From Planctomycetia bacterium (lineage in GTDB: Bacteria; Planctomycetota; Planctomycetia; Gemmatales; Gemmataceae), in contig SYCV01000106.1 in assembly GCA_005786805.1 (NCBI GenBank), positions 1-46,735 of the forward strand: a stretch of DNA of 46,735 bases, written 5' to 3'. This document shows, in pieces, positions 1 to 8,574 of the stretch. The notes beneath the pieces are model-generated. The model did not search any database. It worked only from the letters and a program-made list of their open reading frames with translations, and had not been told where the DNA came from. Both the position numbers and the translations under genes were made by a program. How positions within the stretch are numbered: position 1 is the first letter of the stretch; every line of letters begins with the position of its first letter.

Positions 1-1130
1 ATTGCTGTATAGGTGATCACACCAATCATTACCAAAATCATCATCCCAGTTTTGGGAAGCCAGTTGGGATAACCATTAGGCTCGTTTTTCCATGCCAGCA
101 TCGCCCTTGATGTAAGGATCGCGACTGCGGGGTACAGTGGAAGAATGTAATTTGGAAGCTTGGTGCTTGATATCGAGAAAAAAAGAAACACTACCGCCGC
201 CCAGATGACCAATAGTCGAATGCCGCCGCGCTCATTGGTGGATTCCTTTGAAGCTTTAATTCCCAAAAGTTCTTTTTTCGCATTCAAGAAAGTCATGCCG
301 ATAAATGCCGACCATGGTGCAGCGCCCACGGCGAGCACCAATAGATAATAAAACCATGGTCCGGAGTGATTCTCCATGGCGGTGCTGAATCTTCCAAGGT
401 TATGGGTGAAGAAAAATCCCCTGTGCCACTGGAACTTAGTTTCCACTCCGACCCAAATGTACCAAGGGCCGGAAACCAACAAGAATAAAAAAAGGGCACC
501 CAGCAGATTGATTGAAAGCAAACGCGAGGTTTGTTTTTCCCATATTAAAAACAAAAGAATGATCAGCAGTGGAAGCGCGAGTGCGATGGGGCCCTTGGCC
601 AGCATGCCAATACCAGTGATTATCCCACCCCAAAGCAGCCAGGATGAATTTTTACCCTGATAACCCCTGAAGAAAATAAAGAAAGACCATGCCACACAGG
701 CGTTAAGAAGAGAATCGGGATTTGCGAAATGGGCAGCGCCCGCCCATGCAGGCATTGCCAGCAAAATAAGCGATGCGAGGAAACCAGTTGAATTGCCAAA
801 CATGATCGATCCCAGGGCATAGGTTGCAAAAAGGGAAAAGAGTCCACCCAAGGCCGAGGGAAACCGCGCCGCAAATTCGTTCACGCCGAAAATGTTGTAG
901 GATGCAATCTGCAGCCAGTACAGCAAAGCAGGTTTATCTACACGAAGATTGTAATTATAGGTGGGGACAATCCAATTTCCCGATTCCATCATTTCATATG
1001 CAGCTTCCGCATTGTTACCTTCATCAATGTCCCAAAGGCTGGAAACACCAAGGTTTGGAAGGCAGACCAAGGCCCATGCCAGCAAAATGCAGGCAATTTG
1101 AATTGTTGGTTTCTTGAATAGCTCTAGCAT
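1..1130 (-). CDS. ArnT/PMT-like glycosyltransferase, C-terminus cut by window edge
   Basis: The minus frame is open from an ATG at 1130 to the window edge, so the C-terminal part is missing. It encodes an integral membrane protein of the ArnT/PMT (GT39/GT83) type, which moves sugars from polyprenyl-phosphate donors to lipids or proteins at the outer face of the inner membrane. After the first membrane segment (residues about 8-24) comes the acidic loop WDIDEGNNAEAAYEMMESG and then NWIVPTYN, the family's catalytic-loop pattern; many hydrophobic helices follow. The divergent neighbour is a HEAT protein. A second, complete member of the broad family lies at 34050-35669. The acceptor and sugar cannot be told from the sequence. 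Confidence 0.85.
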   Translation of the reverse strand, partial: MLELFKKPTIQIACILLAWALVCLPNLGVSSLWDIDEGNNAEAAYEMMESGNWIVPTYNYNLRVDKPALLYWLQIASYNIFGVNEFAARFPSALGGLFSLFATYALGSIMFGNSTGFLASLILLAMPAWAGAAHFANPDSLLNACVAWSFFIFFRGYQGKNSSWLLWGGIITGIGMLAKGPIALALPLLIILLFLIWEKQTSRLLSINLLGALFLFLLVSGPWYIWVGVETKFQWHRGFFFTHNLGRFSTAMENHSGPWFYYLLVLAVGAAPWSAFIGMTFLNAKKELLGIKASKESTNERGGIRLLVIWAAVVFLFFSISSTKLPNYILPLYPAVAILTSRAMLAWKNEPNGYPNWLPKTGMMILVMIGVITYTA

Positions 1131-1290
1131 TAAGCCTTCCTTAGCTTTGCAAATACGAACTTGCTCAATGGAAAACATACTCAAATCCAAAAATTTAGGC
1201 GATACCAACCTTGTTGAATCGAGGTTGACTGGATATTCGCAAGTGGTTATGGTTCCGCCCCTTGGGATTTTATTTACCACGGAATATTTC

Positions 1291-3258
1291 ATGAGCTCAG
1301 GTTTGATTCTAACTCTGCTATTCATGGCAGGCCAGGTTCAGCAACCTGCCTCCGATATAGCTCGCCTGAGAGAACTCCTTGCGGATAAAAAACAACCCCA
1401 GTTGCAGGCACAAGCCGCCTATTCCATCCTTCAACAGCAAACACCACTGGCAACTGAAACTGTCAGGCAATATTTGCGTGATCCCAGAAATGTCGAGGTA
1501 TTCACAGCGTTTGCGGGTGCTATAAAGTTGCGAAGAGACGGGCGCTTTTCTGATGAATTGATCGATGCCCTATCCATTGAACTTAATATTGTGCGCCAGG
1601 CGGCATGTGAGGCATTGGGTGCAAGCGCGGATGGGAAAGCCGCGTTTAAATTAAAACAAATCGCTGAAAATAGCTCGCAGGAGGAATCATTAAGAATCCA
1701 AGCCATGGCTGCCCTTGGCAAGACAGGTAGAAAAAATGCCGCTGAGACATTGCTCAATCTTTTAGCCGATCCAAAACCGGGCATCAGGATGGCGAGCAGG
1801 TCAGCTTTGGCGGAAATTGTGGGTGAGGACCTTGGCCGTGATCACGCGGCTTGGCAGGTTTGGTTTGATGAACGAAAAAATCTATCCCCGGAAGCATGGC
1901 TTGAAGAAAGATTGGCCCAACGAAATGCAAGGTTGACAAGGCTTGATGGTGAACTTGATTCCTTGAGAACTCGTAACCGCACTCTTTACCAGCAAATTTA
2001 TGTGCGCCTCGGGCCCACCGAGAAAATTCCTTTCTTCCAAGGGTTACTCGATCACGAGGACCCCGCAGTACGCATTTTGCTGGCTGGTTGGTTGTCGGAA
2101 GCCATGAATGAAGAATCATTCCGCAAGCCCGCTGGAGAAATGCTGCTCAATTTCAGCAGGGATACCGTGGAGGAAGTCCGGAGGCAGGCGGTGCTTGGCA
2201 TGGGCCGATGTAATGACAAGGCCTGCCTGGATCGACTTCTCCTAATTATCCAGTCAGATCAAATTTCTGTTCGTGCCGCCGCCGCACGATCGCTTGCCAT
2301 GCAGGCGAAGGGAAATGATGGGGCAGCCAGAATGGTTCTGGTTCTTCCCGCATTACAAAATGCGTTGGCGGATCCAGCTTTGGAAGTCGTGGTGGAAGCG
2401 GCTGAAGACCTTGGATCGCTTGGCGTGCCCGCGGCGGTTCCACTGCTTGCGGGGTTGCTAAGGCATAAGGCGGTCGCGGTAAGGAAAACCGCTGCCCAGG
2501 CTTTGGAAAGAATCGCGGATATATCGGTTCTTGAAGAATTAATGGCAGGCTTGGAAGATCCTGATATCGGGGTAAGACTTGGGGTGCTTGGCGCGGTATC
2601 ACGCGCTGTAAACCAGGCGAAAGTCATCAAGGAAGATGACAGGCTGAGGTTGCAATCACGCATGGAAATGATTCTTTTGAAGGATCCGGATGCGGGTGTC
2701 AGGGCAAGGAGTGCCACGCTTTTGGGTGATTTTGGCACTCCCATGCATCTTCTGAATTTATGGAAAGCCGCGATCACCGAAGGCGATCCCCGAATCCAAG
2801 AGAAATCCTGGCAGGCGTTCCTTGAGATTTTATCAAGAAGCAAGGATATGAAGCTCATCCATGAATGGAACCTTGTGGTTCGCAGGGAAGCCCCGCTTCG
2901 AAGGGTAAATTTTTTGGTTGAACTACTTGCGAAAATGCAGCCCTCCGGGATGAACCCAAAAATAGAACTCGCCCCGGTGCGGGAATTGTTGGTGCAGTGC
3001 GGAATTGAGAATCAAAAATGGCTTCCTGCATGGAGCGCCCTGAGGGAGCTTCCCCAGGCGTTGGAACCGGAGGATGTCGAGAGGCGATTGAGCCTGTTAT
3101 TGCAAATAGCCGAAATCGCATTGAAGGAACAGGCCGCACCTGATGTGCTTCAAATGGTTGATTTTGCAAGGCCATTGTTTGTGGGGAGAAAAAAGCTGCA
3201 GGCGGACTTTGAGGAATTATATCGCAAGGCAAATTTCATCACTGGCACTAAAAACTGA
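1291..3258 (+). CDS. Secreted HEAT-repeat protein
   Basis: I start this 655-residue protein at the ATG at 1291, because it gives a clean signal peptide (MSSGLILTLLFMAGQVQQ). Upstream in-frame starts reach back to 1114, which overlaps the divergent glycosyltransferase start. From about residue 25 on, alternating amphipathic helices with recurring V/L-R-xAA-xALG patterns (for example AACEALGASAD, RTAAARSLAMQ-like) mark HEAT/PBS-lyase-type repeats. A probable coiled coil (EERLAQRNARLTRLDGELD) interrupts them at about residues 210-240. The family serves as a protein-binding scaffold and has no catalytic motif. Its partner is unknown. It ends 14 bases from the convergent deaminase gene. Confidence 0.8.
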   Translation: MSSGLILTLLFMAGQVQQPASDIARLRELLADKKQPQLQAQAAYSILQQQTPLATETVRQYLRDPRNVEVFTAFAGAIKLRRDGRFSDELIDALSIELNIVRQAACEALGASADGKAAFKLKQIAENSSQEESLRIQAMAALGKTGRKNAAETLLNLLADPKPGIRMASRSALAEIVGEDLGRDHAAWQVWFDERKNLSPEAWLEERLAQRNARLTRLDGELDSLRTRNRTLYQQIYVRLGPTEKIPFFQGLLDHEDPAVRILLAGWLSEAMNEESFRKPAGEMLLNFSRDTVEEVRRQAVLGMGRCNDKACLDRLLLIIQSDQISVRAAAARSLAMQAKGNDGAARMVLVLPALQNALADPALEVVVEAAEDLGSLGVPAAVPLLAGLLRHKAVAVRKTAAQALERIADISVLEELMAGLEDPDIGVRLGVLGAVSRAVNQAKVIKEDDRLRLQSRMEMILLKDPDAGVRARSATLLGDFGTPMHLLNLWKAAITEGDPRIQEKSWQAFLEILSRSKDMKLIHEWNLVVRREAPLRRVNFLVELLAKMQPSGMNPKIELAPVRELLVQCGIENQKWLPAWSALRELPQALEPEDVERRLSLLLQIAEIALKEQAAPDVLQMVDFARPLFVGRKKLQADFEELYRKANFITGTKN

Positions 3259-3272
3259 TTTTCACACATGTC

Positions 3273-4283
3273 TTAATTCAAGTGTTCATCACAATAGGAT
3301 TCAAGTTTTTGCAGGTAAGCCGCCTTGGTGTTCGCATCAAGAAACGATCCCATGAAAGAATTCCTAGCTGCAAGAATGGTTTCAGCTTTTGTGAGGCTTA
3401 ATGCCGTGCCACAGGCCTCGAAGTTATCAGCTATATAGCCGCCGAAATAGGCGGGGTCATCTGAATTGATGCTCGCCATGATCCCGCAAGCAAGCATTTT
3501 CTTAAAGGGATGCTCCTGAAGATTATTCACCACCTTTAATTTCAGGTTTGAAAGCGGGCAGACAGTGAGAGGTATTTTTTCGCGTACCAACCTGTTGGTC
3601 AGTTTCTCATCTTCGAGGCAACGAACCCCATGGTCGATCCGTTCAGCGTGCAATAGGTCCAGGGATTGCTCAATGAAGGAAGGCGGCCCCTCTTCGCCCG
3701 CATGAGCGGTGATGCGGAACCCCTCCTGCCTGGCTTGCGAGAATACTTTTTGAAATTTTGAGGGCGGATTACCCACTTCGGAGGAATCGAGTCCAAATCC
3801 AGTGATCACCTTTTTAAATTTCAAACACATTGCAAAAGTATCGAGCGCGGAATCTTCAGATAAATGCCTTAGGAAGCAGGGGATAAGAAACACACTCAAT
3901 CGCATTTCTTTTTTTGCCTTCTCCACCGCGTTGCATAGGCCATCACTCACGGTATCCAAAGTAAGTCCCCGCTCGATATGGGCCTGGGGATCAAAGAATA
4001 TGTCGGCGTGCAATACTCCTTGCGCATGTGCTTTTTGAAAGTAGCGCCAGGCCAGGTCGTGAAAGTCAGTTTCATCCCTTAGAACCGCCATGCCTTGGTA
4101 ATAAATGTCCAAAAAAGATTGCAGGTTGGAAAAATTGTAGGCTTGTTGGATTTCATTGATGGAATGAAAGGGCAGAGTGATGAGATGTTTTTTAGCTTTT
4201 TCAAGAAGAAAGTCAGGTTCTAAAGTGCCTTCGATATGAAGGTGAAGTTCAGCTTTTGGCAATTGGTTGATGAATTGGTTCAT
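3273..4283 (-). CDS. add: Adenosine/adenine deaminase family protein (Add/Aah1 type)
   Basis: This 336-residue metal-dependent purine deaminase releases ammonia from adenosine or adenine for purine salvage in the cytosol. The zinc ligands H14 and H16 sit in AELHLHIEGT, the later histidine and acid in TAHAGEEG, and the C-terminal aspartates in SINSDDPAYFGGY. Length is normal for the family. The SDDPAYFGGY form with a following N-F is what I associate with the adenine deaminase (Aah1-like) branch; classical adenosine deaminases carry TDDP-type variants. The base rather than the nucleoside may therefore be the substrate, which is an inference. It is convergent with the HEAT gene and stands alone on its strand. 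Confidence 0.88.
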   Translation of the reverse strand: MNQFINQLPKAELHLHIEGTLEPDFLLEKAKKHLITLPFHSINEIQQAYNFSNLQSFLDIYYQGMAVLRDETDFHDLAWRYFQKAHAQGVLHADIFFDPQAHIERGLTLDTVSDGLCNAVEKAKKEMRLSVFLIPCFLRHLSEDSALDTFAMCLKFKKVITGFGLDSSEVGNPPSKFQKVFSQARQEGFRITAHAGEEGPPSFIEQSLDLLHAERIDHGVRCLEDEKLTNRLVREKIPLTVCPLSNLKLKVVNNLQEHPFKKMLACGIMASINSDDPAYFGGYIADNFEACGTALSLTKAETILAARNSFMGSFLDANTKAAYLQKLESYCDEHLN

Positions 4284-4489
4284 GAAGGAAATCCTTTTTA
4301 GGATTATACGCTGTTGGAATATAAATGTTCAAAATGAATGAAAAAGAAGCTGCAGCGATTCTTTCTAAGTTCCCTAGATGCCCCTTTTTGAAGGGTTAAT
4401 AATCGGAAATATCGTAATGTTCGATATATTTTGAAGGTTTAGCTTTAAATGGTCGATAGAACAAAGGGAATATTGCGTAAAAAAAGCAA

Positions 4490-4522
4490 AGTTTCCCCAC
4501 CTTATGGAGGGTGGGAAAAGCT
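4490..4522 (+). promoter_or_regulatory. Hairpin in the leader of the BBP7 gene
   Basis: TTTCCC and GGGAAA arms, extended by ACC/GGT around a one-base bulge, can form a hairpin with its last base about 40 bases before the start codon at 4560. It has no T-run after it, so a role in leader stability or control is more likely than termination. This is a pattern-level observation only. Confidence 0.3.
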
Positions 4523-4559
4523 TGGTAACAAGGATTAAAAGTCAGAGGGGTGGCAGAAA

Positions 4560-6122
4560 ATGAAACGAGAAAAGCTTTTGGCATCCGGTGCCTGGCTGCT
4601 CATGGTGTCTGCCATTGTTGCGCAATCCCCTGTGGATGGTGGAAAGGTGCCTTCACCTCTTAGTCCGTATGGTCAGATAGGTTCAGCGGCAATCAAAAAG
4701 GACCAGACAATCAACGAAAAGAAGGATTTGGAATTACCAGCGATGGAAGTGGATAAAGTTCCCATGGGGGCGATTCCAAGGGAAGAAACTCCCCCGTTGT
4801 ATCCAAGGTTTTTCCTGGGCGGTGAATACCTGGCTTGGAAGTTGAATAATGCGACATTAAACCCGATCTTTTTTAATGTTCCTGAAGGATTGTTACAAAC
4901 ATCACCCACTACCATTACTTTTAATCAAAATGGTGTGGTGAGTTCGAATGTGAGCGTGTCCAATAATTCCAGCTTATTACTGCAATCGCAGGCCCAATTA
5001 TCCCAAAACGGAATCATAGATTATGGCATGCAATCCGGCGTTAGAATTTCCGCGGGATATTATCTTGAGCAAGAATCCGGTTTGTCAATCAATGGTAATT
5101 TTATCTTGGTGCCAAAGAACAGCTATTATTTATCCAGTGTGACTGGTCTTAATGATTTTCCAATATTGCTTCAAACCGGTTTTGAAAACACCTTGAACTT
5201 TGTGATACCAGCGGTAGTGGTTGGGGATTCACCAACATTATCCACACAGAATTATGCGATCGTGCTTTCCCGACAGGTGGATTCCTCTATTTTTGCAAAT
5301 GCCAGCACCTATATTGCTGGCGGTGAATTAAATGTCAGGGGTAGGGATTTTCTGGTTGGTGACATGAATTTCAGTGGCTTACTTGGTTTCAGATATTTTC
5401 AATTCAAGGAAGCACTTGGTGTTAATAGTGAGTACACCATTTTCAGACCCAATGGTGTGACTGATACCCAAACATTCACCTTGGGAAATGGAACTGGAAC
5501 CTCCACAACCCAGCAGGTCCCGATATCGCTAAATTATCCCACACCAATAAACATTCAGTCCGCGAGCAATGACCAGATAAAAGTTTATAATCACTTCATT
5601 GGGCCACAGATAGGAATTAATGCGGATTTCAACCATAATCGCTGGTCTGTAAACACAGGGTTTAACCTTGGTATTGGGGTGATGCACCAGGTGGCAAAAA
5701 TTTCCTCGAACACAACCCAGACTGTGGTGACAGAAACCTCCACGCAAAACGCCGCTGGGCAGATTAACACAACCACCAATACAGCCACCACAAACTCGGC
5801 TGGTGGTCTTTTGTTTTCACCCACTGATGTTGGGCAGTATTCTAGAAACCAATTTGGTTTGCTACCGGAAATCAACGCCAAGTTGGGTTTTAGGGCAACT
5901 GAAAGGATAAAGCTTACCGTGGGGTATGATTTTCTTTTGCTTGCAAATGTGCTTCGCGCACCCAATCAAACACAGTTGATACCCTATAGCAACAATCTCA
6001 ATTACACTGCAAATAACCAGACTCAATCAGCGAATCAGACATTGCAGATACCGGCATTCCAATACAACACCAGCAACTTGATAATCAATGGTGTGACCGC
6101 GGGAATGCAGTTGGATTTCTAA
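4560..6122 (+). CDS. BBP7 family outer-membrane beta-barrel protein
   Basis: The 520-residue product starts with a signal peptide (MKREKLLASGAWLLMVSAIVAQ). After a linker comes FFLGGEYLAWKLNNA, the entry motif of the planctomycete BBP7 (formerly DUF1551) barrels. Many amphipathic strands rich in N, T, Q and S follow, and the last residue is phenylalanine (AGMQLDF), as expected of substrates of the BAM machinery. It probably sits in the outer membrane; transport or adhesion roles are unproven. Residues about 390-425 are unusually rich in T and N, suggesting a long surface loop. The gene overlaps the convergent BON gene by four bases. A paralogue lies at 39851-41050. Confidence 0.85.
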   Translation: MKREKLLASGAWLLMVSAIVAQSPVDGGKVPSPLSPYGQIGSAAIKKDQTINEKKDLELPAMEVDKVPMGAIPREETPPLYPRFFLGGEYLAWKLNNATLNPIFFNVPEGLLQTSPTTITFNQNGVVSSNVSVSNNSSLLLQSQAQLSQNGIIDYGMQSGVRISAGYYLEQESGLSINGNFILVPKNSYYLSSVTGLNDFPILLQTGFENTLNFVIPAVVVGDSPTLSTQNYAIVLSRQVDSSIFANASTYIAGGELNVRGRDFLVGDMNFSGLLGFRYFQFKEALGVNSEYTIFRPNGVTDTQTFTLGNGTGTSTTQQVPISLNYPTPINIQSASNDQIKVYNHFIGPQIGINADFNHNRWSVNTGFNLGIGVMHQVAKISSNTTQTVVTETSTQNAAGQINTTTNTATTNSAGGLLFSPTDVGQYSRNQFGLLPEINAKLGFRATERIKLTVGYDFLLLANVLRAPNQTQLIPYSNNLNYTANNQTQSANQTLQIPAFQYNTSNLIINGVTAGMQLDF

Positions 6123-6364
6123 ACGGCTTTTTCCTTGATAACCTGGATTTGATTTTCCAGGTTTCTTCCCGCGAGCGCGGGGATCACCGCCTCCTGTGCG
6201 ATCTGTTTTAAATAATAACTGTTGACGGTGCCATGAATGATGACTCTGTCGCAGAGTTCTTCCAAGACCACATTACGCAAAGCTGAAAAGGGGCAACTTC
6301 TGAGTGCATTCCCTGCGGAAGAAGTATTTGAGGAAGGTGAAAATGACATAGGAAAATCCTCCAT
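6119..6364 (-). CDS. Small BON-domain-like protein
   Basis: This 81-residue protein has a disordered serine/asparagine-rich start (residues 1-20) and then a single alpha/beta unit: ALRNVVLEELCDRVIIHGTVNSYYLKQIAQEA followed by a closing strand (NQIQVI). That order, with G-x-V-x-S-x-Y and then a helix, fits the BON fold, which is thought to bind phospholipids or other ligands at membranes. There is no signal peptide, so a cytosolic location is likely. Its stop codon overlaps the stop of the convergent BBP7 gene (CTAA shared). It is a common small planctomycete gene type, judged by pattern only. Confidence 0.65.
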   Translation of the reverse strand: MEDFPMSFSPSSNTSSAGNALRSCPFSALRNVVLEELCDRVIIHGTVNSYYLKQIAQEAVIPALAGRNLENQIQVIKEKAV

Positions 6365-6511
6365 GATTGCCTAAGCCGCAGAATTGATAATAATTGTAGT
6401 TTAATATCCATATTTATGCAAATGAATTCCAGTGCGTGTTTGTGATGACAATGAAGTAAATTTGCAATAAGATGTTGCGAACAAGTCCGTTTGCTGTTTT
6501 ATGAGGATCTT

Positions 6512-7681
6512 GTGAAAATATCGGAAGTTTCAATCATCCATGTTCGGATACCCTTGAAGCGCGTGATCAAGCATGCTTCCCATGCCCGCACCGATACCGA
6601 TAATATCCTTGTTCGTTGTACTTTGGAGGATGGCACAACCGGATTTGGTGAAGGGCTGCCCCGTGAATATGTGACCGGGGAAACCATAGATTCTTCCTTG
6701 GATATTTTGCGTGGATCACAGATTCCATCGCAGTTGGTGCCGTGCTCGGATTTTTTTCAAGCGGTGCAGATGGCGGAAAGATTGCATCTGCCAACCGTGG
6801 CTGAAGATGATCGGAAATGCAGTGCCAATGCCGCCCGATGCGCCTTGGAAATCGCGGTGCTCGACGCGTATGGAAAAAAATTCAGGGAACCCCTCTCCTC
6901 GGTCACGAAGTTGATTGCGGGCGACCTTTTCAACCCTTTGAACAGTGTTCGGTATAGTGGGGCTATAACCTCAGCTTCCGGTTTTAAAATGAAAATCCTG
7001 GCACTGCTATACAAGCTATATGGCTTCAAGCAGATGAAGGTGAAAGTCGGCATAAAAGGTCATGATGATGCCAGGCGTATCCTGGAGGCCAGGAAATGGC
7101 TTGGTCAAAAAATGGATATCAGGGCTGATGCAAATGAGGCATGGTCCATAGAGGAGGCAGTGGAGCGAATCAAGGAACTTGAGCACGCGGGAATCACCTC
7201 CATGGAGCAACCAGTGCCCCATGAGCAGGTTTATCAATTGAAAAAAGTCCGCGCTCAGGTTCGAACTCCGATCATGCTTGACGAATCCCTTTGTTCCATG
7301 ATCGACGCCGAACGCGCGATTGAGCATGAAGCATGCGATTATTTCAATATCAGGCTCTCCAAATGTGGTGGATTCATACCTTCATTAAGACTGGCCCAGT
7401 ATGGTCGAAGGCATGGCATAAAATATCAATTGGGCTGCCAGGTTGGTGAGACTGCGATTCTCTCCGCGGCAGGCAGGCATTTCGCATGTTCCGTATCAGA
7501 CATTCGTTTTCTCGAGGGATCTTACGATAAGCACCTGGTAAGGGAGAACCTTTCGAAAAAGGATATCTCCTTTGGCTGGGGCGGAGTTGCTCCCGCCATC
7601 ACAGGCCATGGATTGGGGATCGCCATTGATGAAGCAGCATTGGCGCGAGTATCCATCAGGCAGGAGATTCTCCGTGGTTGA
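6512..7681 (+). CDS. Enolase-superfamily protein, muconate lactonizing/dipeptide epimerase-like
   Basis: I prefer the GTG at 6512, preceded closely by GAGGA, over the TTG at 6491; it gives a 389-residue protein beginning with the usual first strand. The barrel keeps the MLE-subgroup active site: K176-x-K178 in MKVKVG, metal ligands D206 (DANEAW), E232 (MEQP) and D257 (LDES), and K284 (LSKCGG). This is the arrangement of cycloisomerases, o-succinylbenzoate synthases and L-Ala-D/L-Glu epimerases, which all abstract an alpha-proton next to a carboxylate. The substrate is open. The next gene overlaps it by eight bases, so the two are translationally coupled. Confidence 0.85.
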   Translation: MKISEVSIIHVRIPLKRVIKHASHARTDTDNILVRCTLEDGTTGFGEGLPREYVTGETIDSSLDILRGSQIPSQLVPCSDFFQAVQMAERLHLPTVAEDDRKCSANAARCALEIAVLDAYGKKFREPLSSVTKLIAGDLFNPLNSVRYSGAITSASGFKMKILALLYKLYGFKQMKVKVGIKGHDDARRILEARKWLGQKMDIRADANEAWSIEEAVERIKELEHAGITSMEQPVPHEQVYQLKKVRAQVRTPIMLDESLCSMIDAERAIEHEACDYFNIRLSKCGGFIPSLRLAQYGRRHGIKYQLGCQVGETAILSAAGRHFACSVSDIRFLEGSYDKHLVRENLSKKDISFGWGGVAPAITGHGLGIAIDEAALARVSIRQEILRG

Positions 7682-8528
7682 TAATGCTTTTGAAATCAAA
7701 TCCTTCACCACTTCCACCGGGTATAAACTTCATTTTCGCGATTTTGTTCCTATCGGGATACATAGGGGGACAATCCTTTTTATTCATGGAATTCAAAGCC
7801 ATGGTGGTTGGTATGAAACCTCATGTGGGAAATTGGCCAAGGCAGGGTACAGGGTGTTGTTTTTAGACAGGCGTGGCAGTGGGCTTAATGATGAATCAAG
7901 GGGTGATAGTCCCTCTTTTCGCACATTGCTTGACGACCTCAAGGAATTCGTGCAGCTTCAAAGGAAAGAAATCGATGGTGCAACCCCGTTGATTCTCGGG
8001 GCGATATCGTGGGGTGGGAAAATCGCATTCGGGCTGGAAATTCGAATGGCAAACCTGGTGGATGGGTTTATTCTGCTGGCTCCTGGATTCTGCCCCAAGG
8101 TTCATCCGACCCGCAAGGAACGATTTTTCATAGCCTTGGGAAGTTTGTTCGCTCCCCGCAGGCTCTTTGAGATTCCCTTGAATGACCCGGAACTTTTCAC
8201 TTCAAACCCCGCAGCCCAGAAGTTTCTCAGGGAAGATCCCTTGGCATTACGGAAGGCCACCGCAAGATTTTTACTGGGAAGCGTGCGACTGGATTTTTAC
8301 CTGCGAATTTTCAGGACTAAAATCAGAAAACCTGTCTTGTTGCTCATAGCAGGCCAGGACAGGATCATTGATAATCAAAAAACAATTGAGTTTGTCAAAA
8401 GCTTTGCAGCGGGTTCCCTGGTGGTCAAAGAGTACCCGGACGCCCATCACACTTTGGAATTTGAACCTGAACCACAAAAGCACTTGGAAGACATCAAAGA
8501 TTGGCTGGATGATCAATTCAAAAAATAA
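7674..8528 (+). CDS. Alpha/beta hydrolase, lysophospholipase/monoacylglycerol lipase-like
   Basis: The start is set at GTG 7674, eight bases inside the upstream gene and seven bases after AGGAG; the longer ATG start at 7572 would overlap that gene by 110 bases. The 284-residue protein has the oxyanion region LFIHGIQSHGGW, nucleophile S112 in GAISWGG, acid D229 in AGQDR, and H258 or H259 in DAHHT. The nucleophile elbow has alanine where glycine is usual. The layout matches lysophospholipase-type (Hydrolase_4) enzymes acting on acyl esters; no signal peptide is seen. Its partner is the coupled enolase-superfamily gene, and a strong terminator follows at once. Confidence 0.85.
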   Translation: MVDNAFEIKSFTTSTGYKLHFRDFVPIGIHRGTILFIHGIQSHGGWYETSCGKLAKAGYRVLFLDRRGSGLNDESRGDSPSFRTLLDDLKEFVQLQRKEIDGATPLILGAISWGGKIAFGLEIRMANLVDGFILLAPGFCPKVHPTRKERFFIALGSLFAPRRLFEIPLNDPELFTSNPAAQKFLREDPLALRKATARFLLGSVRLDFYLRIFRTKIRKPVLLLIAGQDRIIDNQKTIEFVKSFAAGSLVVKEYPDAHHTLEFEPEPQKHLEDIKDWLDDQFKK

Positions 8529-8559
8529 AGGCCCCATGCGGTAAAGCACGGGGCCTTTT
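8527..8559 (+). terminator. Intrinsic terminator after the hydrolase gene
   Basis: AAAGGCCCC pairs perfectly with GGGGCCTTT around a 14-base loop, followed by a short T-run. It overlaps the hydrolase stop region and separates it from the convergent exported-protein gene at 8575. Because A precedes the left arm, it may work on both strands. Confidence 0.85.
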
Positions 8560-8574
8560 CATTATCTCAGGCTT

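Noticed and set aside
2259-2858. Minus-strand 199-codon frame
   Set aside because: It is a mirror of the HEAT-repeat gene, with composition set by the opposite strand.
7572-7673. Longer ATG start for the hydrolase
   Set aside because: It would add 34 residues that overlap the enolase-superfamily gene by 110 bases; the GTG at 7674 has AGGAG at proper spacing.
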